Source: Bacteroidota bacterium
GTDB taxonomy: Bacteria > Bacteroidota > Bacteroidia > UKL13-3
Assembly (NCBI GenBank): GCA_947460345.1
Contig: CANHGM010000018.1
Coordinates: forward strand, 1-59,530
Direction: 5' to 3'
Length of the DNA: 59,530 bases
This document shows positions 32,484-41,913 of the stretch, one piece after another (the stretch's first letter is position 1; every line of letters begins with the position of its first letter). Below the pieces are notes generated by a model that was not told the DNA's origin, made no database searches, and worked only from the letters and a program-made list of their open reading frames with translations. A program made the translations under genes and the position numbers.

Positions 32484-33695
32484 ATGAAGAAAATCTACAT
32501 CCTATTATTTTTTATCATTAACTCTTTTGCTTTAAAAGCACAATTTGTTAAATTTTGGATTATTGAACCTAAAGCAGGTCTATTTGCTTTAGTCAATTTT
32601 TATACAACCACAGAAGATTTTTCGAATTATCGAATTTCTGTAGATGGGGGAGTTGATACTCCGCTTAAAAGTTTGCCTATTTTTGTTGGTAATATAAATG
32701 TAAAAGGAAGAGAAACAATAGCCTTTACTTATCCAATGGGTAAAACAGATGGTTCAATTTCGCTATACTTACCTGGAGATACAGTCAATCATATTAGAGG
32801 TAAATTATATGATTATTGCCAATGGGGTTCTGCTGGGCATCAAAACGAAGACAGTGCAGAAATATTGGGATTATGGAAAAAAGGAACATTTATAAATGTA
32901 GCTCCTCCATTTTCTTTTAAATGCGATGAATGGAATTTTGGCGTGCAATGTTGGCAAGGGGTAAAATTGCCAATTATAACTATGAGGTTTGCATACGTAA
33001 GTCCATGGAACAATACTTTCTGTATAAGAAATTCAGGGGTTAGTAATATGGATATTTCTAATGGTTCTATCTGTATCAATGGAACTTGTTACGATACCTT
33101 AAGCAAAGCTCCTGTTGAGATAGTTAAAGGTAAATTTGATATAGCTAAAAACGATTCATTAGTATTAAGGGTTACTACACAAAAACTAGATACTGTGAAT
33201 GGTTCATTAGCATTGTTTGCATTGACAAATCAAAAATCTGATACCACCAGTTTGTTAGATTTTGTTCAATGGGGGCAAGGCAACCAAGCTTATGCAACGC
33301 TGGCACATCAAAAAGGAATTTGGGACAGTTTGTCTTTTGTAACTATTAACCATCGGGAAGATTCATTAAGATATATAGGCGATTTTACTAGACAACAAGT
33401 TGGTGTTAATTATTGGAAAAGCTTTAATCCAACTAATATCGGGTTATCTCAATTAGTACCCAAAATTGTTACAGTGAATCCTAATCCAACTACAAATTAT
33501 ATATATATTCAAGAAGAAAATATAGTTGAATTTACAATATGTGATTTGCAGGGTAAAGTAATGTTAAAATCAAAATCGAATGAAGTATTACAATCAGTTT
33601 CATTGATAGATTTAGCACCTGGTATATATATGCTTACCATCACAGATAAAAATGGCAGAACAGGCAATCAAAAAATTGTAAAATTGGCTGAGTAA
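32484..33695 (+). CDS. Secreted protein with T9SS type A sorting domain
   Basis: A 403-residue protein with a signal peptide (NSFALKAQ) and a C-terminal Por sorting domain (VTVNPNPTTNYIYI, VEFTICDLQGKVM, LAPGIYMLTI, ending VKLAE). It should therefore be exported through the type IX system and anchored or released at the surface. The middle has two similar beta-rich modules (NFYTTTEDFSNYRISVDGG and NTFCIRNSGVSNMDIS regions) that recall lamin-tail-like surface domains; this is tentative. The aminotransferase gene begins 1 base after its stop. Confidence 0.8.
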   Translation: MKKIYILLFFIINSFALKAQFVKFWIIEPKAGLFALVNFYTTTEDFSNYRISVDGGVDTPLKSLPIFVGNINVKGRETIAFTYPMGKTDGSISLYLPGDTVNHIRGKLYDYCQWGSAGHQNEDSAEILGLWKKGTFINVAPPFSFKCDEWNFGVQCWQGVKLPIITMRFAYVSPWNNTFCIRNSGVSNMDISNGSICINGTCYDTLSKAPVEIVKGKFDIAKNDSLVLRVTTQKLDTVNGSLALFALTNQKSDTTSLLDFVQWGQGNQAYATLAHQKGIWDSLSFVTINHREDSLRYIGDFTRQQVGVNYWKSFNPTNIGLSQLVPKIVTVNPNPTTNYIYIQEENIVEFTICDLQGKVMLKSKSNEVLQSVSLIDLAPGIYMLTITDKNGRTGNQKIVKLAE

Positions 33696-33696
33696 T

Positions 33697-34956
33697 ATGA
33701 AAAAAAGAGAGTTCCTAAAAACAATGGCTCTTGCCTCATTATCAATTCCAGTTTCAGCTACTTCACTTGACAGTTTCTTGGCTTCATACCAGCATCAAAA
33801 TGTTACAGAAGATGATCAATTTTGGCTCGCCATTAGAGGTAATTATTTACTCAAACCTGAGTATATAAATTTAGAAAATGGGTATTATTCTATGTTGCCT
33901 CAACCAACATTAGAAGCATATATGGCTCAAATTAAATATATGAATCTTCACGCATCCCATTACATGCGTACACGCATGTCAGATGATAAACTTATCGTTC
34001 GTCAAATAATGGCAAATTTCTTAAAATGTTCGATACAAGAAGTAATAATCACTAGAAATACAACAGAATCTCTAGACACCATCATATGCGGACTTGATTG
34101 GCAAAAGGGAGATGAAGCTATTATGGCCGAACAAGATTATGGTTCGATGTTAGACATGTTTAAGCAACAAGCCAAGAGATATGGAATTGTCAATAAGTTT
34201 GTTTCTGTTCCTAACCACCCAAAGAATGATGAAGAAATTGTAGCCTTGTACGAACAAGCCATAACGCCACAAACAAAGCTTATCATGGTATGTCATATGA
34301 TTAATATTACAGGCCAAATTTTACCAATAAAAAAAATATGTGAGATGGCTCATAAACATGGGGTAGAAGTGATGGTTGACGGGGCTCACGCAATTGCTCA
34401 TATAGATTTTAAAATTTCAGAGTTAGACTGCGATTATTATGGCAGTAGTTTACATAAATGGTTAAGTGTTCCGATTGGAGCAGGATTGCTTTATGTAAAA
34501 AAAGAAAAAATACAAAAGCTTTGGCCATTGTTTGGAGAAGCAGGTTATGCTGATGATGACATTAGGAAACTGAATCATACAGGCACACATCCTATGCACA
34601 CTGAGTTGACTATTATACATGCCATCAATTATCATCAAAAAATAGGAACTAAACGCAAAGAAGATAGGTTAAGGTTTTTACAACAATATTGGACCTCAAA
34701 AGTTAAAGATATACCTAAGGTGGTTATAAATACACCACTTGATAATTCACGCTCATGTGGCATAGCTAATATTGGAATTAAAAATATGCCTCCAGCTGAA
34801 ATGGCTAAAATATTGTTGGAAAAATATAAGATTTGGACAGTAGCAATTAACAATGAGAAGGGAAAAGTTGTAGGTTGTAGAATTACTCCTAGTGTGTATA
34901 CTACAACTTCAGAGTTGGATGTTTTTGTAAATGCAATTAAAGAAATGAGTGCTTGA
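33697..34956 (+). CDS. Class-V PLP-dependent aminotransferase-fold enzyme, exported
   Basis: Similar to isopenicillin-N epimerase/cysteine desulfurase-fold proteins. The pyridoxal-phosphate Lys is K254 in SSLHKWLSVPIGAG; the cofactor-contacting D228 and H231 lie in VMVDGAHAIAH; NTTESLDTII binds the phosphate region. The N-terminus (MKKREFLKTMALASLSIPVSA) is a signal-like stretch with a KRE rather than RR pair, so export is likely but the route is unclear. Length 419 is normal. It is almost fused in transcription to the T9SS cargo gene before it and has a DUF1905 gene 15 bases after. Substrate unknown. Confidence 0.87.
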   Translation: MKKREFLKTMALASLSIPVSATSLDSFLASYQHQNVTEDDQFWLAIRGNYLLKPEYINLENGYYSMLPQPTLEAYMAQIKYMNLHASHYMRTRMSDDKLIVRQIMANFLKCSIQEVIITRNTTESLDTIICGLDWQKGDEAIMAEQDYGSMLDMFKQQAKRYGIVNKFVSVPNHPKNDEEIVALYEQAITPQTKLIMVCHMINITGQILPIKKICEMAHKHGVEVMVDGAHAIAHIDFKISELDCDYYGSSLHKWLSVPIGAGLLYVKKEKIQKLWPLFGEAGYADDDIRKLNHTGTHPMHTELTIIHAINYHQKIGTKRKEDRLRFLQQYWTSKVKDIPKVVINTPLDNSRSCGIANIGIKNMPPAEMAKILLEKYKIWTVAINNEKGKVVGCRITPSVYTTTSELDVFVNAIKEMSA

Positions 34957-34971
34957 GGATAATTTAATTCT

Positions 34972-35466
34972 ATGGTATCTTTTAAAACTACTTTATTAAA
35001 ATTTGGTCAAAAAGGAGAAAAGACGGGTTGGACATATATAAACTTAGATATAGATTTAATAGCTAAATTAAAACCCAATACTAAAAAATCTTTTAGGGTT
35101 AAAGGGAAAATTGATCAGTTTTCAATCAAAGGTGTAGCTTTAATACCTATGGGTGATGGAGAATTTATTATGGCTATTAATGCTGAAATGAGAAAGCACC
35201 TTAGAAAAACAGAAGGAGCTCAAGTGCAAGTTGAATTGGCATTAGATATAAAATCTTTTAAAATGGATGAAGATTTTATTTCTTGTATAGAAGATGACGA
35301 AGAAGCTAATACTTTTTTTAAATCATTTCCATTATCGCATCAACATTATTTTTCAAAATGGATTACTTCAGCCAAAACAGCTGATACCAAAGCCAAAAGA
35401 ATAGTTAAAGCTTTAAATGCTTTGGGAAGAAAAATGAATTATGCTGAAATGATCAGAGAGAAATAA
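34972..35466 (+). CDS. DUF1905 / YdeI-OmpD-associated family protein (second copy)
   Basis: A 164-residue paralogue of the protein encoded at 30950-31417. Shared pattern: GEKTGWTYI at the start, a DQFSIKGVALIPMGDGEF core, MRKHLRKTEGAQVQVELAL, and a C-terminal helical part with HYFSKWITSAKTADTKAKRI. It is the third gene of the T9SS-cargo/aminotransferase run. The two copies are clearly diverged from each other, so this is an old duplication or separate acquisition. Function unknown. Confidence 0.7.
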   Translation: MVSFKTTLLKFGQKGEKTGWTYINLDIDLIAKLKPNTKKSFRVKGKIDQFSIKGVALIPMGDGEFIMAINAEMRKHLRKTEGAQVQVELALDIKSFKMDEDFISCIEDDEEANTFFKSFPLSHQHYFSKWITSAKTADTKAKRIVKALNALGRKMNYAEMIREK

Positions 35467-35519
35467 CCATTGATTTTAAAACAGTTAGATTATTTTTTTG
35501 TAAAGTGCATAAGATGTGG

Positions 35520-35550
35520 TTGATAGTTTACACGTTGAAATGTAAGTTTG
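35520..35550 (+). promoter_or_regulatory. Promoter of the OmpA-domain gene
   Basis: A TTG at 35520-35522, a 20-base spacer and TAAGTTTG (35543-35550) followed by C. The ATG at 35557 is only 6 bases after the -7 element, so the mRNA is probably leaderless. Confidence 0.5.
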
Positions 35551-35556
35551 CAGCAC

Positions 35557-37206
35557 ATGAAAAAACGCTACTTCTCATTTATTATCATTTTCTTTTTCTT
35601 TAATGCAATCAATGCTCAACAAAGCAAAGTTTCGCATGTAGTCCTTTTTAATTCTGGTAAATTTGAAATTACTGAAGCTGAAAAAGCGAGATTAGACTCA
35701 CTTTTAGGTGTAATCAAAAGATGGACAAATTATAAATTGTCGTTATATGGCCATACCGATGATGTTGGCTCAGACGAAGTAAATGAGAAATTATCTCAAA
35801 ATAGAGTAAAAGCTGTTTATACCTATTTGATGAACCATCAATACGATACTTCAAAAATGGCAACTAAAAGTTTTGGAGAAAAAAATCCGGTAGCAGATAA
35901 TAATGACTCGGTTAAGAAAAGCCTTAACAGATCTGTTGAAATGGTAATGCAACGATATGATGCCAAAAGAGTTTTGAAATTAAATGATGGTATAGAAGTG
36001 ACATTGCCAGAAAAAACTTTTGGTACTATGTTTAATGATGATATTGAATTTCAAACGGTAACAGCTTCTACCATGGAGCAGTTGGCTAAAACTAATTTTA
36101 CAACTTTAGACGAAAAAGGAAATCCTCTAGCTACAATTGGTATGGTTTCTTTAAAACCGTTCAATATCAAAAATAAAGAAGTGTCTAAAGACCGTAAGTT
36201 GGCTTATAATGTAGTGATGTCAAGTAAGAATGTGAACGATACCTTTTTTGTTTATACTGGTCAACTGTTGAAAGATAAAATAGTTTGGACTAAAAATGCT
36301 GCAAAAGTTGAAAAATCTGTTGTAAAAGGAATATATATATATAGCTATACTGTTCCAGCAGGATATGATTATTTTAGCTGCAGCAGACCATACAGCTTTG
36401 GTTCTGATTTATGCATGTGTAACGATCCTTTTATTGCTAATAATATTCAAAAAGAAAACGGTGTGGGTTTATATGATAAAAGCACTTTTAGGTCAGACAG
36501 AGGAATTGTAGTTACTACCGATTCTAATGACATTCCTTCTATTTCAATAGTTGATGCCAAAACTACTGAAAGCAAAATGATGATAAAAGCTTTTGAGAAT
36601 ATTGGGAATAAATATGTAAAAGATTGTGAAATTTTTGAAATCAAATCTAAAGATGGAAATGGGTTCATAGGCTCTGTATATTTTACTCGCCCTGCTGACG
36701 AACCATCAGAAAAATACAAACTATTCTATTTAAATATCAGTGATTCTTTAAATCCAGAATGGAAATCGATTGAAGAACCTAGTGCTGCTCCTTATTATAC
36801 TAAAACTTGCAGCACTTATACTACATCTATTGGCAAACCGGGTATATATATGTTTGCCAGTGCTAGTGCTGAATTTGACCATAGTGTAAAAATCAAAATT
36901 AAGAAAATGGAAAGACCATCATTCTGGGTTTTATATAAAGATAAAAAGAATCAACCTACTGGCCACTTATATCATACAGGTGAAGGTGAAAAAATATATA
37001 CTGTACAAATGGCTGGTGCAGAAAAGAATACTTCTATGATTGTTTTTGCTTATAGAAAAGGCGTTTTGTATTACACAACTGTTGCATTTAAAGATTTAAA
37101 ATTCAAAAAGAAAAAAGGGTATTATTCTATTAAGAAAAAAGATTTTGCTCCTTACGAAAAGAAATCTGATAAAAAAATAAACAGATTCGCAGCCAGATTT
37201 AATTAA
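35557..37206 (+). CDS. Protein with N-terminal OmpA-like peptidoglycan-binding domain
   Basis: A 549-residue envelope protein. After the signal peptide (FFFNAINAQ) an OmpA domain comes first: HVVLFNSGKFEITEAEKARL, LYGHTDDVGSDEVNEKLSQ, and RSVEMVM. This order is unusual, since OmpA domains are normally C-terminal. About 400 residues follow with beta-rich content, a Cys-containing segment (SCSRPYSFGSDLCMCND) and a basic tail (KKKKGYYSIKKKDF); no known family was recognised there. An AT run of 13 bases at 36331-36343 encodes GIYIYS. It may anchor an unknown extracellular or periplasmic module to the cell wall. Confidence 0.8.
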   Translation: MKKRYFSFIIIFFFFNAINAQQSKVSHVVLFNSGKFEITEAEKARLDSLLGVIKRWTNYKLSLYGHTDDVGSDEVNEKLSQNRVKAVYTYLMNHQYDTSKMATKSFGEKNPVADNNDSVKKSLNRSVEMVMQRYDAKRVLKLNDGIEVTLPEKTFGTMFNDDIEFQTVTASTMEQLAKTNFTTLDEKGNPLATIGMVSLKPFNIKNKEVSKDRKLAYNVVMSSKNVNDTFFVYTGQLLKDKIVWTKNAAKVEKSVVKGIYIYSYTVPAGYDYFSCSRPYSFGSDLCMCNDPFIANNIQKENGVGLYDKSTFRSDRGIVVTTDSNDIPSISIVDAKTTESKMMIKAFENIGNKYVKDCEIFEIKSKDGNGFIGSVYFTRPADEPSEKYKLFYLNISDSLNPEWKSIEEPSAAPYYTKTCSTYTTSIGKPGIYMFASASAEFDHSVKIKIKKMERPSFWVLYKDKKNQPTGHLYHTGEGEKIYTVQMAGAEKNTSMIVFAYRKGVLYYTTVAFKDLKFKKKKGYYSIKKKDFAPYEKKSDKKINRFAARFN

Positions 37207-37209
37207 TTT

Positions 37210-37878
37210 ATGTCAGAAACTCAAACAGATTTGTCTGTTGAAATTTGGAGTGATATCATGTGTCCGTTTTGCTATATAGGCAAAAGTAAGTTTGAGCAAG
37301 CTTTAAAAAGCTTTACTAATAAAGACAGGGTTCAGGTTACATGGAAGAGTTATCAGCTTTCTCCAGACATGAAATCAGAACCTGGTAAAAACATCAACCA
37401 ATACTTAGCAGAACATAAAGGAATTTCTATTGAAGAAGCCAAACGCATGAACGACTATGTGACAGAAATGGCTGCACAGGTTGGGTTGAAATATAATTTT
37501 GATATAAGCATATTAGGTAACTCGTTTGATGCACATAGGTTTTTACATTATGCCAAAGAAAAAGGCAAACAAAACGAAGCAGAAGAACTGATTTTTGCAG
37601 CCTATTTTACAGAAGGAAAAGATATAGCTGATATTCACACATTAATAGACATTGGTGAGAAATTAAATCTTGATTCATCAGAGGTTAAATATATGCTTAA
37701 AAATAATATATATGCTGAAGATGTAGCTAATGATATTGCCGAAGCCAATCAGATAGGTGTAAGAGGGGTTCCGTTTTTTGTGTTTGACAGAAAATACGCC
37801 GTATCAGGTGCCCAAGATAGTCAAGTTTTTGCTGATATTCTTTTGAAGTCTTTTGATGAAATGAATCAAAGCGAATAA
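37210..37878 (+). CDS. DsbA-family oxidoreductase (FrnE-like)
   Basis: Thioredoxin-fold protein with the active-site C18-P-F-C21 in WSDIMCPFCYIGK. The later parts GNSFDAHRFLHYAKEKGKQ and GVRGVPFFVFDRKYAVSGAQ, with the cis-Pro in GVPFF, are typical of FrnE/2-hydroxychromene-2-carboxylate isomerase-like members. There is no signal peptide, so it acts in the cytoplasm, probably in thiol redox or stress defence. Length 222 is normal. It starts 3 bases after the OmpA gene and may be its operon partner. Confidence 0.92.
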   Translation: MSETQTDLSVEIWSDIMCPFCYIGKSKFEQALKSFTNKDRVQVTWKSYQLSPDMKSEPGKNINQYLAEHKGISIEEAKRMNDYVTEMAAQVGLKYNFDISILGNSFDAHRFLHYAKEKGKQNEAEELIFAAYFTEGKDIADIHTLIDIGEKLNLDSSEVKYMLKNNIYAEDVANDIAEANQIGVRGVPFFVFDRKYAVSGAQDSQVFADILLKSFDEMNQSE

Positions 37879-38315
37879 TTTGTTGACTTTCTTTTTTGAT
37901 TATCTATTTGGGTTTAATTTCTATAGTTGATTAACCTAAATAGCCTGCATGGCTATATAGTTTTTAGTTAAACAAATATATACAAAGATTTTTACGGGAA
38001 AAATACAAAAAATGTATTAATCCCAAAAATTAATAAAATTAATATATAAAAATAATGTTCTAATTATATATACAATCAAAAAAACAATACATATAAAAAC
38101 CAATAGTATATAAATATTTGATAGCTTTTCTTTGATTGACATTTTTTTTGATAGTAAGTATATCTATCAAATATATATGTTATTATTAAAATAAATGTAA
38201 TTTTAAATTATCCTATAGGATTAAATAGGATATATTTGAATAAACTAAAATTTTTATCATAATTTACTGTGCTAATAAAATTTACATTTACAAGAATTAC
38301 AATAGTGCATTTTTA
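37879..38315. other. Long very AT-rich intergenic region
   Basis: About 435 bases with no credible gene. It contains the word TTTGATAG twice in direct orientation (38117-38124, 38147-38154) and once inverted (CTATCAAA, 38164-38171). The outer pair extends to an 11-base inverted repeat (ATATTTGATAG 38114-38124 with CTATCAAATAT 38164-38174). A second palindromic word TCCTATAGGA lies near 38211-38220. No function can be assigned. Confidence 0.4.
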
Positions 38316-38638
38316 TTATAATTCCTTTAACCAAGAATCAAGGTCATTGTTTTTGATATCATCTTGTTCAGACTTGTCATATATAGAAAGTAAATAAATT
38401 TTAGTTTTAATAATTTGAACATGAGTTATTACTCTTGCTCCTCCGCTTTTACCTTTCCCTATAGATGCAATAGCAATTCTAATTTTATAACAATTATGAC
38501 CAATATTGGTTCCTTGTTCTGGATATTCCTTCAATGAAGAAATTAAAACAGCAAAATCTTCTTTAAGTGAAGGGTATTTTTTAGCAAGTCGTTTTAGTTG
38601 CTTACCAAATAAGCAGTAACTTCAATACTATAATTCAT
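38316..38638 (-). pseudogene. RelE/ParE-type toxin gene with a frameshift
   Basis: The 3' part encodes a good RelE/ParE C-terminus (GTNIGHNCYKIRIAIASIGKG, then SGGARVITHV and YLLSIYDKSEQDD). Upstream, in the same frame, the sequence continues as FGKQLKRLAKKYPSLKEDF. The natural start ATG at 38638 overlaps the end of the antitoxin gene and gives MNYSIEVTAY in another frame, ending at a stop soon after. One extra T in the TATTTGG stretch (near 38612) would join the two into an ordinary toxin of about 107 residues. So the toxin appears inactivated by a single-base deletion; a sequencing error is the other option. Confidence 0.7.
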
Positions 38639-38834
38639 TTAAAAGTTGTTCAGCCGATTTTAGTTTAATCTTTCCTTGTTTAGCCAAAATTACTTCTTCT
38701 ACTGAAGCTTTAAATTCTTTTAAAAATTGTGCTTTTTGAGTGCTAATGGGTTCAGCTTTTACAAATGAAAGGCTATTTAACAATTCCATTACAAATTCTG
38801 CTTTGTTATCTTTAATGTCTAATAAAACTTTCAT
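38628..38834 (-). CDS. Antitoxin of the RelE/ParE-type module
   Basis: A 68-residue acidic-then-basic small protein (VLLDIKDNKAEFVMELLNSL and LKSAEQLLNEL) of the type that precedes RelE/ParE toxins in Bacteroidota. The start of the toxin gene overlaps its last 11 bases. The frame is intact although the partner is broken, consistent with loss of toxin first. Its DNA-binding fold is not clear from the sequence. Confidence 0.65.
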   Translation of the reverse strand: MKVLLDIKDNKAEFVMELLNSLSFVKAEPISTQKAQFLKEFKASVEEVILAKQGKIKLKSAEQLLNEL

Positions 38835-39065
38835 GTTTTTGTTTTTACTTTATATATTGAAATATTATGTATAAGTTGAAATTTATACTTGTTATTCAAA
38901 ATTAAAGAAAAAAAATTATAATTTATTTTTAATATATTTAAGATGTTGATCATTGATTCGCCAAAAGTACAAATTAGTAGCTCCCTTGATAAGGTTTATA
39001 GAATTGCATTTTATTTAAAGGTTTTGAAATCTAATTTAGAACTAATAAAAAGCTGTGAATTTGTT

Positions 39066-39095
39066 GCCATTTTTTATGAGCCTAATAAAAATGGC
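39066..39095 (-). terminator. Terminator-like hairpin after the tandem Ddl gene
   Basis: Inverted repeat GCCATTTTT (39066-39074) / AAAAATGGC (39087-39095), just beyond the stop at 39104 on the minus strand. It is weak because the stem is A/T-rich. The region 38835-39065 beyond it shows no convincing gene. Confidence 0.45.
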
Positions 39096-39103
39096 CACAA
39101 TTT

Positions 39104-41800
39104 CTATAACTCATTTTTTGTACTCTTTTCTAACCTCTCAGTTCCAAATTCTAATATGCTATCAATAAAGTCATAGGGCTTATAACCTTCTAAAGCACAT
39201 TGGTGAAAAATGCAGGTAGCTGGCGTCATTCCTGGTAAACTGTTTACTTCTATAATGTTTACTTCCACATCACTTTTATTATATACTTTTACAAAAGCAT
39301 CTATACGAGCATAACCTTCTACTTTTAATAATTTGGCTGCTTTTTTCAGTTCTTGCCTCACCAATTTAGATATATGTTTTTGCACTTTTTTATCAGGATT
39401 ATATCTAGCTGGGGTTATGTTTTGTCCTTCTCCTGCCAAGAATTTTTCCTCTAAACTTAAAATAGCTCCATCTGCTAATGTTTCAGACGGTTCAAACATT
39501 TCATATTTTATATGACCGTCTTTGTCATATTTAGTAAGCAAACCACCTGTGATTTCTAAGAAATGAGAATGGTTGCTCTTTTCAATTAATTTCTCTATCA
39601 AAAAATAATCTTTCTGTGGAAACTCTTCTTTGGGTTGTAGTTTTAATAGTTCAACTGCATCAGCTGGCAATGTTTCTTTTTCTCTAAACATGGCTTTGGC
39701 AAATGCTTTAAGTTCTTCATTGTTGTTTAGTTTTTTTACTGCACTGCTACAGCCATCATCAGCGGGTTTGGCTATTAACGGAAACCCAATGCGGGTATCT
39801 ACCAATGTCATTTGCGTTTTTGCATCTGATGCCCAATCTTCTTTCTTTATAATCATACTCTCAGCCACTATAAAGCCATGGTTTCTGAGTATATTATTGG
39901 TGTCGTATTTATTAATGGTTGTTTTAGAACTTTCAACGCCTGAGCCATTAAAAGGCAACTGTTGTTTGATTAGCAATTTTTGAATTTCTCCATCTTCTCC
40001 CGGTCTGCCGTGCAATGCTATAAATACTCTATCAGCAATTTCTGAAAGTTCGTTAGTTTTTATTTTTATAGGTTTAAAATGGGCTTGTGGTCCTGCATAT
40101 TTTTCAGTGATGCTTTTACATGCTTCTTTAATTTCTTCTAAAACCGGGTGTATTTTAAAATGATTGATTTTCTCTCTGATATCATCTGCATTGTCTTTAA
40201 GCATAATGTTTACAGGTATCTGCCACAACTCAAATTTCTTATCGTTGCCAGTTAAGAAAATAGGGGTAGGTATATATTTACTACTAGATGAAAGTTTCTC
40301 ATATATATTTCTGCCACTTTCAACGGATATATGTCTTTCGCTGCTATATCCGCCCATTATCACCGCAACTCTTATTTTATTTTGAGCAGACTCGTTGTTT
40401 TTTTGTATATAATGGTCAAGTAGTTTTAATAGTCTAATACATTGGTGGTTGTTTGCCCATTCTTTGCCTCTTTGGTCTAAAGACGTGCGAATGATATATG
40501 TTAAAAACTGTGATGGGTTTAATCCAATTTCAGCTGCTTGATGAAAGAAAAAAGACGATGGCATCATTCCGCTAGTGGTATTCGGGTCGTTTAGGTATAT
40601 AGTCCCGTCATCACTTATAAAACCATCTATTCTAGCATATACTTTACAACGCATCAAGTTAAACAATTCACTGCATTGTAATCTGATTTCATGTATATAT
40701 TTTTTGTCAATATCTATTGGGGTAACTTTTCTCGAAAGACCCGGTAAGTATTTGCTGCGGTAATCAAAAACTTCTTTGTTCTTAACTATTTCAGTGGGTG
40801 GTAAAGCTATTGGTTGATTGTGCTCATCTTGAATCACAATGCATGAAAATTCTTTCCCACTGATAAATCCTTCAACAATAACTTCATGTTCTGTGTTTAC
40901 AGCTTCTAAAACTATTTCTTGATTTAATACAAAATGTTTTTCTAATAACTTATATAAATCTTCAGGATGATGAATTGTTTTGTCAATTGCTAATACGGGC
41001 ATTCCCAAGCCTTCACGTATATCAGCTAACGAACGTATATATTTTATTTTTTCATCAACAGTATATGCGTCCCATTCTTTTTTAGTAATTTTTTTAGTAA
41101 AAAATGCATGGTCAATTGATTGCTCAAAAGCTGAGAAATTATTGCTATCAACTACACTGATACCTATGCTTGAACCTTGATTGGCTGCTTTTACCACACA
41201 AGGAATACCCACTGTTTCAATACATTTTTTATATATTTCTTTTTGCTTTGCTAAGCCGCTATTCCATGAGGCTCTTTCAATGGTATAATATTTTGGAGTG
41301 GCAAATCCTGCCATTTGTTGTAATGGCTTTTGTACTGCTTTGTTAATGCCAATAGTAGATGCAATAATACCTGAACCACTATAAGGAATACCAAGCCATT
41401 CTAATAAACCTTGTATGGTGCCGTCTTCAGCTTTTTGTCCGTGTAGGGCAAGAAAAGCAAAATCTATAAGTTCTCTTAATTGCTCTAATTTTATAGGTTT
41501 CCCAATTTCTTTTAATAAATCTGCTTGTACCTCATGCGATATATTCCCAATACTTTCAGCATAAATCTGAAAACCATGTTTTGAAGGAGCAATGGCATCT
41601 AAAGGTGGATAAAAATCTCTAATTGAACCTTTGTATATATACTGCCAATCTAATAAACATATATTTCCCCATGAGTCAACAAATAAAGGAATGGCTTCAA
41701 ATAACGATTTGTCTAAGTTGTCATATACTGTTCTACCTCCTGCAAAAGATACTTCTCTTTCTCTAGAAACGCCTCCAAAAAAAATACCTACTTTAATCAT
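39104..41800 (-). CDS. Tandem (double) D-alanine--D-alanine ligase
   Basis: An 898-residue protein made of two Ddl/ATP-grasp units, against about 310-360 residues for a usual Ddl. The first unit begins VGIFFGGVSREREVSFAGG and has FLALHGQKAEDGTIQGLLE. The second begins VAVIMGGYSSERHISVESG and has FIALHGRPGEDGEIQKLL. The second keeps the canonical metal/product motif EVNSLPGMTP; the first has a diverged form NDPNTTSGMMPSS. So the second is the safer catalytic unit and the first may differ in substrate or be structural. It should supply D-Ala-D-Ala for peptidoglycan in the cytoplasm. Start at 41800: a TAAATTTG -7 element at 41825-41832 overlaps an upstream ATG at 41827. Confidence 0.87.
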   Translation of the reverse strand: MIKVGIFFGGVSREREVSFAGGRTVYDNLDKSLFEAIPLFVDSWGNICLLDWQYIYKGSIRDFYPPLDAIAPSKHGFQIYAESIGNISHEVQADLLKEIGKPIKLEQLRELIDFAFLALHGQKAEDGTIQGLLEWLGIPYSGSGIIASTIGINKAVQKPLQQMAGFATPKYYTIERASWNSGLAKQKEIYKKCIETVGIPCVVKAANQGSSIGISVVDSNNFSAFEQSIDHAFFTKKITKKEWDAYTVDEKIKYIRSLADIREGLGMPVLAIDKTIHHPEDLYKLLEKHFVLNQEIVLEAVNTEHEVIVEGFISGKEFSCIVIQDEHNQPIALPPTEIVKNKEVFDYRSKYLPGLSRKVTPIDIDKKYIHEIRLQCSELFNLMRCKVYARIDGFISDDGTIYLNDPNTTSGMMPSSFFFHQAAEIGLNPSQFLTYIIRTSLDQRGKEWANNHQCIRLLKLLDHYIQKNNESAQNKIRVAVIMGGYSSERHISVESGRNIYEKLSSSSKYIPTPIFLTGNDKKFELWQIPVNIMLKDNADDIREKINHFKIHPVLEEIKEACKSITEKYAGPQAHFKPIKIKTNELSEIADRVFIALHGRPGEDGEIQKLLIKQQLPFNGSGVESSKTTINKYDTNNILRNHGFIVAESMIIKKEDWASDAKTQMTLVDTRIGFPLIAKPADDGCSSAVKKLNNNEELKAFAKAMFREKETLPADAVELLKLQPKEEFPQKDYFLIEKLIEKSNHSHFLEITGGLLTKYDKDGHIKYEMFEPSETLADGAILSLEEKFLAGEGQNITPARYNPDKKVQKHISKLVRQELKKAAKLLKVEGYARIDAFVKVYNKSDVEVNIIEVNSLPGMTPATCIFHQCALEGYKPYDFIDSILEFGTERLEKSTKNEL

Positions 41801-41824
41801 ATGCTTTTTCAAAATAATGTATGG

Positions 41825-41832
41825 CAAATTTA
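41825..41832 (-). promoter_or_regulatory. -7 element of the tandem Ddl gene
   Basis: TAAATTTG on the minus strand, 24 bases before the ATG at 41800. It decides against the ATG at 41827, which would fall inside the promoter. Confidence 0.4.
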
Positions 41833-41913
41833 AGGGCTGTACTTTACCAATATAATAAGTTTTAGAAATTATTTACTTGCTATTTTTCTTATTCATATTG
41901 TTATTTTCGCAGA

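Noticed and set aside
38943-39176. A plus-strand frame of 77 codons next to the Ddl gene
   Set aside because: It overlaps the terminator hairpin and the 3' end of the Ddl gene, and has no family resemblance or promoter.
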